Assembly (NCBI GenBank): GCA_020465985.1
Contig: JAANYP010007623.1
Location: 1 to 64,000, forward strand
Source: Centrapalus pauciflorus
Taxonomy: Eukaryota; Streptophyta; Magnoliopsida; Asterales; Asteraceae
Reading direction: 5' to 3'
Length of the DNA: 64,000 nt
The notes beneath the pieces are model-generated. The model had not been told where the DNA came from, did no database searches, and was given only the letters and a program-made list of their open reading frames with translations. Positions 41,148 through 54,600 of the stretch are shown here, in pieces. The number at the start of each line of letters is the position of its first letter. Position 1 is the stretch's first letter. Position numbers and translations under genes: made by a program.

Positions 41148-44036
41148 TTTGTCTTGTGTATCCTCCGTAGTCAGAATCTGTGAACGCCTCCAACTCTAGA
41201 TCTCCCTCCGCGTGATACCAAAGTCCCAGCTTCGGTTTCGACTTGAGGTATCGTAGAATCCGCTTCACAGCTTTCATATGCATCTCCTTCGGATTCGCTT
41301 GAAACTTAGCACAAGTCGGATCCACATCGGTATCACTTTCAGTACCCAGTCCGAGATTATGATTCACTTGAATCGGCGTGCTGAAATGGGCAGTCAACTT
41401 TGTTCCCTCCATCCCAAAACGTTCTAATATGTCATAGACATACTTAGTCTGATGGATAAACATTCCTTCCTTCTTCTGGTCAACTTGTAACCCTAAAAAG
41501 AAATTTAACTACCCCATAGTACTCATCTCGAACTTAGACTTCATCACCTTCTCGAAATCTTTGCACATCTGTTCGTCTGATGATCCAAAGATGATATCAT
41601 CGACGTACACTTGTACCAAGATAAAGTCTTCTCCCTTACTCTTAACAAACATAGTACTATCTATCCTACCCCTTTCAAAACCGTTTTCTACCAGATGGTT
41701 GGATAGAGTCTCATACCACGCCCTTGGTGCCTGATGCAATCCATAAAGAGCCTTATCTAAGCGATATACTCTATAAGGATATTTTGGATCTGTAAATCCG
41801 GGCGGTTGTTCTACATACACCAACTCCTTCACTTTCCCATACAGGAAAGCACTCTTAACATCTAACTGATATACTTTAAAGCCCTTGAAGGAGGCAAAAG
41901 CTAGAAACAACCTAATGGCTTCCAGCCTTGCTACTGGTGCAAAAACCTCGTTGTAATCGATTCCCTCCTCTTGGTTGACACCCTTTACAACTAACCTAGC
42001 CTTGTTGCGCGTGACTATACCCCGATCGTCCCTTTTGCACTTAAAAACCCATTTGGTTCCTATGGCAATTTCCCCTCGAGGTAATGGAACTAACTCCCAC
42101 ACTTCTAGTTTCCTAAATTGCGAAAGTTCTTCCTGCATCGCTTCAACCCAGGAGTTATCCTTAAGTGCCATTTGCACATTCTTAGGCTCTACTTGCGATA
42201 TGAAACATGAATAAAGACATGTGTGATATGCCTCTGAGTTGTTTATCATCCACAACAACACTGTGTTGTTATTTACACTACTCCTAGTCTTCACACCCTC
42301 GTTAGGATTTCCTATGATGCTTTCTAATGGATGGTTCTTGTTAATCCTAGAGGTCTCTATCTCATCAACTCTTAGATTATCTCCTAAGTTAGATCCTATT
42401 TCACCTAATGGAGGAACAGGCTCAGCTTCTACATTTTCCTCCTCATGGACGTTTTCCTGAGAGTTGGAACTTGATGCTTGAGTCTGATTCTCAGTGGTAG
42501 GTGCTTCTTGATCAGCAACTTCTGGAGATCTATCTACAGTCGCAGTAGGCTCAGATGTGGATTCAAACGTAGTCCTCGGAAAGATATGGCCATCGTCGTT
42601 CAGATGCAACGTCGCCATGTCCTTTTCGATTGTACCTGCATTATCATCCAAAGGAATGTCAAATGACTCAAATAATTTATCATAGTCAAATATCCATTCC
42701 GGATCAGTTTGGGGTTCATGTGTATAACTTGTGACTTCAATATTATACACAATCTCCACAGTACCATTTGTTTTGTTAAACACCCGTTTGTTTGGTGAGT
42801 TAGGCACATAACCTAGGAAGTATCCTTCGTCAGCCTTTTCACCAAACTTCGGTTGATGTTTTGTTCGTAAAAGAGTGCATGGTACCCTAAACGGTTCGAA
42901 TCCAGTTAAGTTAGGTGGCCGTTTATTCAAAATTTCATAGCATGTTTTGTTCAAAGATTTGACTGTAAGGACTCGGTTTAAAATATGGCACGCGGTATTC
43001 ACTGCCTCCCCCCAAAACATGGTAGGAAGCTTTGAATCCGAAAGCATAGTCCTTGCAGCCTCAATCAATGTCCTATTTTTACGTTCGGCCACCCCATTTT
43101 GTTGAGGTTCATATGGTGCACTGAATTGATGCACTATGCCCTTTGATAGGCAATATACACCAATTACAGTGTTTTTGAATCCAGTCCCATTATCACTACG
43201 AATTCGTTTAACCCTTGTGCCGTAGGAATTCTCCACTTGGTCTAAGAACCCGATGAGCTTGGTAGCCGTCTCGTCCTTCGTACCTAAAAAGAAAACCCAA
43301 GAAAACCGTGAGTAATCGTCAGCGATAACTAAGCAGTACCAACTACCTCCGATACTCCTTTTGTTGTTTGGGCCGAAAAGGTCCATATGCAACAAATCGA
43401 ATGTTCAGGTTATGGAATTCTGCGTCTTGGACTTGTGTGTCTTCTTATGTTGCTTGCCCTTCATTCACGGTAGACACTTGTCCTCGAACTGAAAGCTCTT
43501 CATAGGCACATCCTGCACCAGTCCATTCTTCGTTATGTAGTTCATCTTTCTTAGGTGCAGGTGAGCCATGCGTCTGTGCCACAGTACGGATTCCGTCTCC
43601 GAAGCCTTGGATAATAGACAAATTGGCCCCATCGATGTCTCTGGCTTGTTCATATCCAGCATGTACAAGTCATTTTTCCTTGGCGCCCGCATCAATACCC
43701 ACTCTTCAGGAATCTTGAATCCCGGCTTTAGCACTAACGCCTCATTGTCAGTAAATAACACCGAGTTCTTCTTATCACAGATTTGAGATACACTAATGAG
43801 ATTGTGAACCAGTTTATCAACGTGATAAACTTGGTCCAACTTGATTGTCCCATTAGTGACCACTCCGGTACCCGTGATATTTCCACCCTTGTTACCCGCG
43901 AATGATACGAATCCCCGATTTCCACCCTTGAAGTCTGTAAGTAGACCTCATTCCCCTGTCATGTGCCTGGAGCATCCACTGTCGACGAACCACTTGTTGT
44001 TTGGACCTGTGGTAATCTGTTGCACATGAAAGAAAA
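41128..44036 (-). pseudogene. Family A pol (internal B)
   Basis: Protease HMTGER is interrupted by a CGA-to-TGA stop (43948-43950). The pre-integrase frame is kept (LWHRRMAHLHLRKMNY, 43863-43465). Integrase and RT form one 628-codon frame (43395-41509) with LLHMDLFGPN, RSDNGTGF, NGVAERKNRT, DVKSAFLYG and YVDDIIFGS. A GAG-to-TAG stop ends it after FEMSTMG (41509). RNase H resumes at 41463 and stops at DSDYGG with the same deletion junction as internal A. This is the least damaged enzyme set in the array, but not functional as it stands. Confidence 0.85.
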
Positions 44037-44040
44037 TAGG

Positions 44041-46917
44041 TTAGTTATCACGGGGAACCCAAGCCATAACTGACTTGGTTATACCATTCTCGTCCACATA
44101 CTTGAACTCTTTCAAATACCCATATCGCCTTTCAGGTGACTTGGGTCTATGAACTGGGTTCTGTTGTGGTGCCGAGTGATTTAAGTTCACTCTTTGCCTT
44201 GGAGTAGGCATTTGTTGTGGAGCTCTAGAATAGTTCCTATTATATGGCATTTCGGACTGTGATCCCTGAGCTCTTACCGGTGCATACTGTCTAACTGGAG
44301 TATGAGACCTAACTGGAGTGTGTGACCTGCTAGGTGTTGTGCTCCTATAGACTTGTTGTGGTGCTGACCTAGATTGATTAATGACACGATTCGGTGAATT
44401 TGTCCTAATCACTTCCTTTGGTCCAACCTTAACCGGTGTGTTTTTCACAACTTGTTTGGGTGCGGCCTGCACAGTTTTCTCGGTACTTTGAGAACTACTG
44501 GTGCTTGCCACACTGGTTGAGGGCTTAACAGGTGTTGGGTTCACTGTCTTAGGTGTAACATCGGCTTTCCTAAGTGGACAGTGAGAAGCAACATGCCCCT
44601 TCTCGTGACATCTGAAGCAAGACATCTTATCTATGGACTTTTTGTGTGTTCCCTTAGATCTAGGTGTCTCACTAGTGTCTATTTCCTTTGGTACATCTAC
44701 GGTGTCTGGCTCATCGACCTGATCAGCCCAAGCAATTTTCTGTTTTCCTGCAGGTGTTTCACTGGAGGAAGACACAAATTTGACTTTCTTGACCTTGACG
44801 GTTGAGTCAGCCACCTTAGGTGTATTTTCTACTATAGGCTCTGGTGTCGGTGTCGGTAGGTCCTCTAAGTCAACTGATTTGTAAGTGTTGTCCTGAGGCT
44901 GAGGCACATAGTTTGCATTGAAAGGTGGAGGTATTTCATGAAATCCTAGACCTACGGGCTTCTTAGATTGTCTTTGGGCATCTAAAACTTTCCCTAGGTT
45001 TAGGCTCGAATTCCTAAACTTCTCCAACTTGCTATTTGCCTCTGCTACCTTTACCTTGGTTTCGGCTAGCTCTATGTCCTTGTCCTTAAGACTTTTTGTC
45101 AAGGCCTCTACGTGCTCATACAAAAGCTCTATCCTAACACACTGCTCACTGAGTTAGTCTTTTAGAACTATTACGTCTTGAGCATCAGCCTTAAGCTTTT
45201 CTTTAAGATCTTGTTTGATATCGTTTAGGCTAGCATTTTCAATTTTTAAATTCTCATTTTGAGCAGTTATGGTTTTATGTGATTCTAAGACTAGATTTAA
45301 CCTATCATTAGAATTAACACACAACACACATAAATCACGAAAAAGAGAGTAAGTCAGACTAACCTTTGAGTTGTCAGATTCCACGTTGGCGATCTGAGCA
45401 GCAAACTCCAGCACTGTCTGATCATTCGCCTTCTCTACCCACATCGGACTGCTGTCCCTTGTGGTCTGCTCGTCCCCATCACACTCAGTTTCCGTGACTT
45501 CTGCCATAAAAGCCCGAGCATTCGATTCTGGATGTGAGCTCCAATCATACGTACCATCTAGCTGTCTGTCAAATGTAACATTGGATAGTAGACCCGCTAG
45601 ATTGGCTTGACCAGATGATGAACTTGGAAGGTATCGTTGTTGGGACTGATTTTGGAACTGTCCCTGATGCTGACTCTGCCCTTGGTATGTTTCTACCTTC
45701 GGTCTCTGACACTCCCTGGCGAAGTGTCCCAGTCCTTGATAGTTGTAGCATTTTACCTTGGACTTATCAAATCCTATCCCCTTGTTATTCATTTGCAGAT
45801 TCCTCCCAGTTCTTTTAATGAATCTCTTAACCCTTTGGGTTACCATGGCCAGTCGCCATTTAAGATCCATTTCCTCAAGATCATCAGGGTCGACCTGATC
45901 GTAGTCTTCGTCCCAGAGAGCAGGATCGTTAATCTTCCCCTGAACACAATTCCCGTATGCGGCCACAAAAGAAGCAAGCAGATTCAGATGTTCTTTCGCT
46001 GATTTTGCGCTCATGGGCATCTTTGAATAGCTCTGAGATGTCGATGCCTGTTGTACTTGAGGCTGCGGTTCTTCCGATCTTCCTAATCCTAAGAACGCGC
46101 GATTTAATGTGTCATCTGACTCTGCAGGTGACGACGTTTCTCCCGTGAAAAATGCTGTTGCAGTCTTCGGTTCGGTAGTCACTGAAGATTTTGTTGTCTT
46201 TCCAAAATACATTGCTGGATTCTGGACTTGTTCGTAATCAGTCTCGGCCTTTAGTAACTCGAAGTGATATGCCCGCAACGTTCCCACAATATCATCCAGA
46301 GATTGAGTGTAATACTTGTCCTCATTCAGCTTGATCATTGCCACGTACATAGCCCATTTGGCTGGTAAGGCATCAAGAAGCTTGTTGTTCTTGTCAGTGT
46401 CAGTAAACTCAATCCCATGACTTTCAAGTTCCGTCAACAGATGATAGAACCGGGTGATGATATCATCCAGTTGTTCATCCTTTAACGCCTTGAAAATGGC
46501 AAACTGTTGTTTTAACAGCTCTGTACGCTTTCTGCGAACCCTAGGATTACCCTCACACCTCTTCTCTAGCGACTCCCAAAGTTCTTTCGACGTCTTTTGA
46601 GTCCTGAATGTGTGCAGTATATCTTGAGGCAACGCCATTCGGATTAGCGAGAAAGCTTTGTTTTCGGCTTCATACAATTACTTGTCATCCTCCTTCATCA
46701 TTTGGTATGACAAGACTTTCTGACGGCCTTCAACTTCTGAAACCGGTGGAATATATCCTTCGTCGATGCACACCCACATGCGCATGTCATTAAAACGCAC
46801 GAAATTAGTAAACCGATCTTTCCACCAGTAATAATCCTCGACTTTCATCAGCTTAGGCGGAGCGTTTGCCTTCCCGACCTCGTGGTCCATTTCTAGGAAT
46901 TTCTGAAGATTTGACAT
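44041..46917 (-). pseudogene. Family A gag (internal B)
   Basis: It starts MSNLQKFLEMDHEV at 46917 with the shared TAA after KEDDK (46678). The next frame (46677-45154, 507 codons) lacks the two frameshifts of internal A. The first zinc knuckle reads CYNYQGLGHF: its second Cys is Tyr, which should abolish zinc binding. A TAA replaces a Lys codon in VLKDKLSEQ (near 45152). The last frame (45123-44041) has the coiled-coil end, an intact second knuckle and the terminal VPRDN followed by UAA. Confidence 0.85.
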
Positions 46918-47553
46918 CTTTTCGAAAGTAATTGAATTGAACTTAATTAATTTAATTCGAAACTAATGAGAATTAATTCTTTCGAATCTAGGTAGATTCG
47001 AATGTAATCAGATTCCAATTTATTTGGGATTAAATTCGATTAAGTGTTATAATTCAATTAGATTCGAAATTATATCAGATTCGAAAGACACTAGACTCGA
47101 AGGCAATCAAACTCGAAATACAGCAGATTCGAACCCCTAATCGAAACTAAGCTAAACTCGAATTACACTCGAAACTAAGGTAGACTCGAGACCCTATTCG
47201 ATTGTAGCACAAACTCGAAATAGATTCGAAACCCACTGGATTAGACTCGAAAGGAGCGGATTTTGGTAAGACTCGAGACTAAGTATAACCCTAATTACCC
47301 CTATTAGATTCGAGCGCCGCAAACTCGAAAAACGGCTAACACTTTGATTTTTTAACGTTTTTCAGATTAAACCAGTATTTTTCCAAGGAAAAATAATGAT
47401 TTCGATCAAAAACGTGAAAAACCACAAAGTGTTTCCCGGATAAGAATTTGCTAAGCTCAAAAACTCGATTTTGAGAGAAAAATCGTCCAACTAGCGTCAA
47501 GAAACCTAGAATGTATCTAGATGAACACGAAGAACACGAAGAACACTCCGTTG
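46918..47553 (-). other. Gag leader with TCGA motif array (internal B)
   Basis: Non-coding and nearly identical to 39598-40233, with the same dense TTCGAA/ACTCGAAA array. Confidence 0.85.
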
Positions 47554-47568
47554 GCTCTGATGATACCA
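47554..47568 (-). promoter_or_regulatory. Primer binding site with a 3-base insertion (internal B)
   Basis: On the - strand TGGTATCATCAGAGC, in place of TGGTATCAGAGC. The first eight bases can still pair with initiator tRNA; the rest is shifted by a duplicated ATC/TCA. Confidence 0.85.
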
Positions 47569-47570
47569 CT

Positions 47571-48238
47571 TGTAAGGTCTACCACTACGAGATCTATCTA
47601 GACGCGGAGCCGTCAACGAGTGCGGAATCCTCGTTAACGGGTAGACAGAATCATCTCTCAACTACGAAACACGGAGACTATCAGAGGCTGAACGAACGAC
47701 ACACGAACGATCCTACGAACTGATTCTCTCCGAAAAGGCACTAAGGCTGATGATAAACTCGAGATCGCTTATTGCTTAATCCCTCACGAATTCTGCAAAA
47801 AGTCTGATAATATCTCGAGTCTATCCCTAATTATAGACCCTGATTCGAGTCTGATGTGGGCCAAACTCGAATCTGGCCCAAGGCCCATTCGAGTTTGTCC
47901 ACAATGACACTCTCGAATATGGGCTCATTCGAATCTATGGCTTCATTCGAATCTGTGATAGATTCGAATGCCAAACCTTAATTAATTCGAATCTTGCATT
48001 TCACATAAACATCTAAGTGTTGAAACTTATGTTATTAACTTATGCTTAAATTAATCTTTGTACTTTATGTTTGAACTTCTTGTAATATGTTACATCAAGT
48101 TCAAACACACATTCAATAACTCACAAACATACATAAACATATATATCAAACACTAGGTAATTTCCAATACCTTGAATATTACTTAAACGCAAATGTTAGA
48201 TCGATTAGACTGCTATCGCCACACAGGTTGTACCAACA
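47571..48238 (-). repeat. Family A LTR, right (668 bp)
   Basis: 5' LTR of internal B; + strand TGTAAGG...TACCAACA, followed by the target duplication TAATC. Confidence 0.9.
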
Positions 48239-48741
48239 TAATCAAGTGATTAACAAGGTTCATTAGAAAATTCAACTCAATTAGAATCAAATTCATCGGT
48301 GCGATGAATCGGGAAATCAATTAATCCGATCAATTTACGATATGAAGGATTAATTGAACTAAGTACGTAATTAAATTATGATTGGTAACACTAATCATAC
48401 ACTAATACAATTAATTAACATTAATTATGCAAGACTAAAACAATTCATTAAAACAATGCATCCATAAGTATTTATGAAATTACATAAAAAGGGAAATACA
48501 AGAATACATTCTAAATACATTTATACAAAAAAAAAAGTAAATTACATGGAAAATACCTTCACATGGCCAGCCCTCATAGTACACACACACACACACACAC
48601 ACTTGATTTTCAAATTTTATATTAAGAAGACCATGCACCATCTACATCAAATCTCCTTTCTCCATTCCCTTTCATTTCACCATTCTCTTTCAATTCAACC
48701 AAGTGTGCACTCAACCTCCATTTGAAAGACCAAGACTTTTC

Positions 48742-48750
48742 CTATAAATA
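48742..48750 (+). promoter_or_regulatory. TATA box of the gypsy 5' LTR
   Basis: CTATAAATA followed by a CT-rich stretch (TCTCTCTTTTTTCTCTCTC near 48783-48803), a good plant core promoter. The same box is in the 3' LTR at 55509-55517. Confidence 0.7.
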
Positions 48751-48844
48751 GAGAGCTTCCCTTTAATTATTTTCACACCAAAATCTCTCTTTTTTCTCTC
48801 TCAAAACCGGATCCACACACACGCACACACTACAAACATTTTCA

Positions 48845-48904
48845 TTCAAGTGTTCTTGGTGAAATTCAAGTGTTCTTGGTGAAGTTCAAGTGTTCTTGGT
48901 CCAA
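48845..48904 (+). repeat. 20-bp minisatellite in the gypsy LTR
   Basis: Three copies of TTCAAGTGTTCTTGGTGAAA (last copy diverges). Also present in the 3' LTR at about 55613-55672. Confidence 0.85.
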
Positions 48905-49603
48905 TTCTTGCAAGAGTTCCAACTTCTTCTTAATTTCATACTCCTAACACTTCAAAGTAAGTAAATAGTAGCTTATTCATCTTATATTTATGTTTATATA
49001 AGTCTTGCATAATATATATAATCACCAACAACAACAAGTTTCATAAAAACTCAAGTTTATAAATTTCTAGTTTTTGTTTTTAAGTTGTTTCTTCAAATGT
49101 GGTTATAAATATATAAACACATCATATAAGTGTAAATATTATGAAAACAAGTGATATATATGTGTTTTATAACTTTTATACAAGTAGTCTTTGAATAAAC
49201 AACAAGAATCACTAGTTATCTCAAGTTTATAAACTACGGATTTTCGGCAGAAAATTTATATCGACTTTGAAAAATCATAACTAATTCATAACTTAACGAA
49301 ATGAGTTGATTTTTGTCTCAAAAGTTAGATCTATGTATTAACTATAGATCTGGAAGTTTTCATAATTTATTTTGGATTTTAAGACCTCCAGAAATTATTT
49401 GGGAAACCGAAAGTTTGACAGCTCAAAAATGGCCAACATAGGGTTTTCAACAAGCTTTTTCCCCAACATAAATATCTCGAAAAATGGCCGTTCGTATATA
49501 GTAATTTAATGTCCTAGAAAACCAAAGCCTAAAGCGTTTTGTAGCTTGGTCAAAAACAACCTCAAAGTAGGCCGAAAAACCTTCGAAAAAGCTGGAAAAT
49601 TAT

Positions 49604-49686
<83 letters not shown>

Positions 49687-50653
49687 CTTGATGTTTTAAG
49701 CGGGTTTTATTTATAAACTTGAAATGTTGGGTGATTTAAGACATAAAAATCTATAAATATATATATTATCATATATTAGAGTTATTAAGTCCCTATTATC
49801 ATTTAGGGCTCGATTAAACTCACCCGGTGCATCATCCCTCAACTTACGCTAAATAGCATTTTACGCTCGTTTTTGCCATCACACTCACGGTGAGTTCTCA
49901 TAGCCCCTATTTTCACACTGTTATGTTTTGGGGATGAAATACATGCTTCGTAATTATATGGACACGAAAAATCTTCATTTCTATTATGTATTACATGTGG
50001 TTCCATCAGCCCTTATATCATGAACCGTTAATTGCATTTATTTGTAAGCGGGAATATATTGTGGATAGATCTATTGGGAGTCATGTTCCCCATTCGGGTT
50101 AGTTCGGGTCGGCTAACAGCGAGTGCATATATATTCAACATACGGTATTACAGTCGGGGATACTGCACAGGGCAAACTCATTTTAATTAAGCTTCGGTTG
50201 CATGATGGTTTATATGTAATACATAACATGGAATTTATGATTTTATAAATTCAAACTCTACTATTGTTGTCCATACAAGTCAGAATTTCGTGTAAACCTA
50301 TGGGCTCACCAACAATTTTTGTTGACGTATTTTAGCACGTATTTTCAGGAAATTAAGGCAAGCTCATCACATCGGAAGTATTTTTCAAGCTTCCGCACTT
50401 AAGGAGTCGCACTCATTTTCAAACCGTCGGAGATTTAATTGCATTATTTTGGATAATTTAATTATGTATCTAAATCTCTGTATCTTGCGAACTACTATTT
50501 ATCATTTTCGGGTTATGTAAAACATTTCTATCTTTTAAAGTTATATCGATGTATTTTTGAAAACGTCCATATAGTGGTCGTTCATTGTGATTATGGTTAC
50601 GCTTCCGCGACGTCACGCTTCGTAACCAACCGGGGTAACGGGGAGTGACAGAT

Positions 50654-50666
50654 TGGTATCAGAGCC
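50654..50666 (+). promoter_or_regulatory. Primer binding site of the gypsy element
   Basis: TGGTATCAGAGCC, three bases after the LTR; complementary to initiator methionine tRNA. Confidence 0.9.
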
Positions 50667-50751
50667 ATAGTTATAGTGAACTAGTTGCATTAGTACCTAG
50701 ACTATAACTGCTACAAAAACTAAACTTTCTTCAAGAACTGTGAACACATAT

Positions 50752-51530
50752 ATGGACCCTGATGACAATAACATGTCGAACAATGCGGTTACTATCCTCT
50801 TTGACTCAGAGGATGAATTCTCACCCATGGAACAAGGAAGCCAAGGTTACATTGAGGTGTACTTTGGATCGAGAACCCACCCATAACAAATCAATGACGA
50901 TGTAATGGACCCGTCAAAGCACAAGGAGGGCAACGGTGGCCCTTCAACACAAATTGCTCCACCATCACCATCACATATTCCACCCTACACCCTATTCAGA
51001 AACCATCCCAATGGACCATTGAAGAAATTCACCCCTAGGGAAAGGGTGTGACTATCACAACGGGAGTCTTTCCCGGTACCTGCCCATTAGCCAAGCCCGT
51101 CGCAGTAGTAACGGGCAAACATAAGAAAGTGGGGATGGATGCCTCACACACTCCAAGAGTGGAGAAACGAGGAAGGGATCCAAGGCCAGTTTGAAGTCGG
51201 AACATCATCTTCCTCTCAAGTGCCTACACTTACCCAGAAACCTATGTAACAAACGGTGCCTCTGTTGGTGGCAAGGGCTGCCAGACACGACGTCCAATTT
51301 CGACAAAATCCACCAAGAGGTCGGTGAGATCTTTGCAAGGATTAAGCAGGAGGCAATACAAACCACCAATAAACCTTGGGCCAACCAGAATACTCAGGCA
51401 ATTCAACAAGACAGAATCAAGGAATTGTGACACCGCCTAAAGCCCGCAGTGAAGAACTAACCCAACGACTTAACGCTCTGAAGTACGAGGAATCCCCGGA
51501 GGCATCTCATACTTAGTACCCTTTTATAGT
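50752..51530 (+). pseudogene. Gypsy gag remnant
   Basis: A start MDPDDNNMSNNAVTILFDSE lies about 85 bases after the PBS but stops after 44 codons. Later frames (such as 51191-51430, reading EVGEIFARIKQEAIQ) are weak. No capsid domain or zinc knuckle is recognised; a gag of normal size would need at least 900 more bases, so most of it has been deleted. Confidence 0.55.
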
Positions 51531-51689
51531 ATTTCTCTAGGATTTACTATCTGGTACATTTTAGGGTGTGTAAGGCTTAAGAATTTATCGGAAAATTCCG
51601 ACCATATCATGTACAAAGATTAGGTATCCAACATTTTAATGAAAAAAAACTAAGTTTTATCTATAACTAGGAGCATGAGGATATGTAAT

Positions 51690-54600
51690 ACGACAATCTG
51701 CCTAAGAAATTTCAAACCCATAGACTTATCCTCTTACCCCATTAAATACCACTTATGCATTTCTACTATTTGATACCGGTGCTGATAGGAGCTTTATATC
51801 TACTAAGTTCAGTAAGCAGATAAATTCCATTCTTACACCATTAAGTGCTAGTTATGCTATTGAAGTTGATGACAGTAAGACGCTTAAGACGAATAATATA
51901 AGTCGAGGATACTCCTTAGAATTAGTAGGTCAACTCTTTGAAATAGACTTGATGCCCGTCAAACTGGGATGTTTTGACGTGGTCATAGGCATGGATTGAC
52001 TATCGAAGAATCGTGCAGAAATAGTGTGCAAGAAGAAGACGGTTCATATACCTTTAGCCAATAAAAGGGTCCTTACTGTCCAAGGCAAAAAAAAAAAAAA
52101 GAAATACCAAAGTAAGCATCATCCCTAGCATTAGGGCCCTGAAGTGTTGACAGAGAGGGAGCCAAAGGAAAAGCGGCTCGAAAATATTCTTATTATTTAT
52201 GGTTACCCCAAAGTTTTTTCTAGAACACATACCTGAACTCCCAACATCGAGGATCAAAAATCGGCCTAGTATCAGGTGCTGCACCAGTGGCTCGAGCACC
52301 AGGCCGATTAGCCCCATCAATATTGTAAGAAACGTCCAACCAACCGTAGGAGCTCTTAGATAAAAGGTATATCAAACCGAGTTTCTCGCATTGGAGGAGC
52401 TCCAGTTTTGTTTATAAAGAAGAAGGATGGAACCTTCAGAATGTGTATCAATTAACGAGAGCTAAATAAACTAAGAGAGTCAATATCCTCTCACAAGGAT
52501 CAATGACTTGTTTGACCAAACTCCAAGAATTAAGCTTCTATTCAAAGATCGACCTAAGGTCTTTTTATCATCAGGTTAGCGTTCACAAGAAAGATAGTCC
52601 AAAGACAGCCTTCAGATTCCGTTACGGTCATCATAAATTCCTATTAATGCCATTTGAATTAACCAATGCCCCAACGGTTTTCATGGACCTCATAAATCAG
52701 GTGTGCAAACCTTATCTAGACAAATTCGTGATTGTATTCATGAATGACATCTTAATCTACTCACAAAACAAGGAGGAGCTCGAGCATACACTTAAGACTC
52801 ATTCTAGAGTTGTTGAAGAAAGAACAACTATATGCCAAGCTTTCTAAGTTTGACTTTTGGCTAAGATAGGTAAGATTTCTCGGGCACGTGATAGTAAAGG
52901 GATCCAAGTCGACCCCGCAAAGATCGAGGCTATCATGAATTGGTCAACCCTTAGAACCCCCATAGAGATACGACAGTTCTTAAGACTCGCCACTTATTAT
53001 AGGTAGTTATTAAAAATTTCTCAAGGATCACCGGAGCTCTAACAAAACTAACCCGAAAAGACATTAAGTATGATTGGGGCAAGGATCAGGAAACATCATA
53101 TCAGTTATTAAAGCACAAACTATGCAGTGCGCTTATTTTATCCAAGAGAAGCAAGAAATTTGTAGATTACTGTGCCGCTTCACACGATGGGTTGATATAG
53201 AAAGATACGGTCATAGCTTATACTTATGAAAACTTAAGGTTCACTAGGTGAATGACACAACGCATGATCTAGATCTTGGAGCAGTAGTCTTTATCCTTAA
53301 GACTTGGAGACATTAGTTGTACGGTAACAAGTGTACTACAGTCACAGACCATAAGGGCCTCCAACACATCTTGAACCAGAAAGAGTCGGATATGAAGTAG
53401 TGCCATTGGATGAAGCTAATAAGTGATTGCAACTATGAAAAATCGTTATCACCTGAGGAAAACTAATGTGGTTGCAGACGCTCAAAGCCGAAAGGAACGA
53501 GCTAAGCCATTAAGAGTACAAGCCCTAGTTATAACCATTCAACCAAACCTTCCTCTCTTAGTTCATGATGCACAAGTAGAAGTTGTTAAGGAGGAAAATA
53601 TGAACAATGAAGCCCTGCACAGAATGGATAAATAGTTTGGGATAAGGGCTACTAAAGAAAAAAAATCAATATTTCATTATTGGAATCTGATTTCTCTGTC
53701 TGGTGGAATAAGAAAGCTAGCTATGGATGAAGGACACAAATCAGGATATGCCGTTCACCCTGGATCCGATAAAATGTATCATGACCTCAAGGAACTATAC
53801 AGGTGGGCTAACATGAAGGATGACGTTGCCACATATGTTAACAAATTCCTATCATGCTCCAAAGTTAAGACCAAACATCAAAAACCATTTGGGTAATAGT
53901 CGACCGCCTAACAAGATCCGCACATTCCTACTAGTCAAGGAGAACAACAGGATGAATAAGCTAGTCCAAACGTACCTCAAGGAAGTCGTCTCCGGACACG
54001 GAGTGCCTATTTCAATCATTTCGGATACGGGTAGAAGATTCACATCTAGATTTGTGGCAAACGTACAACAAGCTTTGGGTACAAACTTGTACATGAGTAC
54101 CACCTATCACCATTAGACCGATGGTCAAAATGAGAGAAAGATTCAAACCCTAGAACCTAAGTTAAGAGCCTGTGTAATGGATTTTGGGAAGTGTTGGGAT
54201 ACTCAATTACCATTAGAAGAATTATCATACAACAACAGCTATCACACACGGTTTAAGGTTGCTCCATTTGAGGCCCTGTACGGACAAAAGTGTCGATCAC
54301 CCCTTTGATATGCCAAGGTCAGGGATAGTCAAGCCTTTGGCCCAGAAACCATACTTGAGACCACCGAAAAGATAGTACAGATACGGAACCGACTAAAAGC
54401 TACTCCCGATCGTCAGAAAAGTTATGTGGGCGTAAGAAGAAAGTCCCTTGGGTTTCAATTAGGAGAAAGAGTACCGATGAAAGTCTCGCCATGGAAGGGC
54501 GTGATCCGATTAGGAAATCAAGGATAACTGAATCCTCGTTACATTGGACTAGTAGCTTATTGTTTAGAGCTACCACCAGAGCTTAGCAGCATGCACAATA

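Larger units (their letters stand above)
29053..48238 (-). mobile_element. Family A composite array: three LTRs, two internal regions
   Basis: Order on the + strand: LTR (29053-29720), internal A (29721-40247), LTR (40248-40914), internal B (40915-47570), LTR (47571-48238), all - oriented. Only the outer edges carry the target duplication TAATC. Internal A minus internal B is 3871 bp, equal to the extra 3.88-kb duplication in A. Both internals share an RNase H/ORF3 deletion and a gag stop. Confidence 0.9.
48239..50650 (+). repeat. Gypsy 5' LTR, remaining 2.4 kb
   Basis: It continues from 29052 after the duplicated TAATC and ends GGGGAGTGACA. It holds a (CA)n run (48585-48602), a TATA box, a three-copy minisatellite, a (TA)n tract (49615-49681) and a GC-richer end. 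It lacks an insertion of about 19 bases that the 3' LTR has near 56264-56283. Confidence 0.9.

Noticed and set aside
50654..50666. tRNA gene at the TGGTATCAGAGC sites (also 11723, 40234, 47554)
   Set aside because: Only the 12-13 bases complementary to a tRNA 3' end are present; these are primer binding sites, with no cloverleaf around them.
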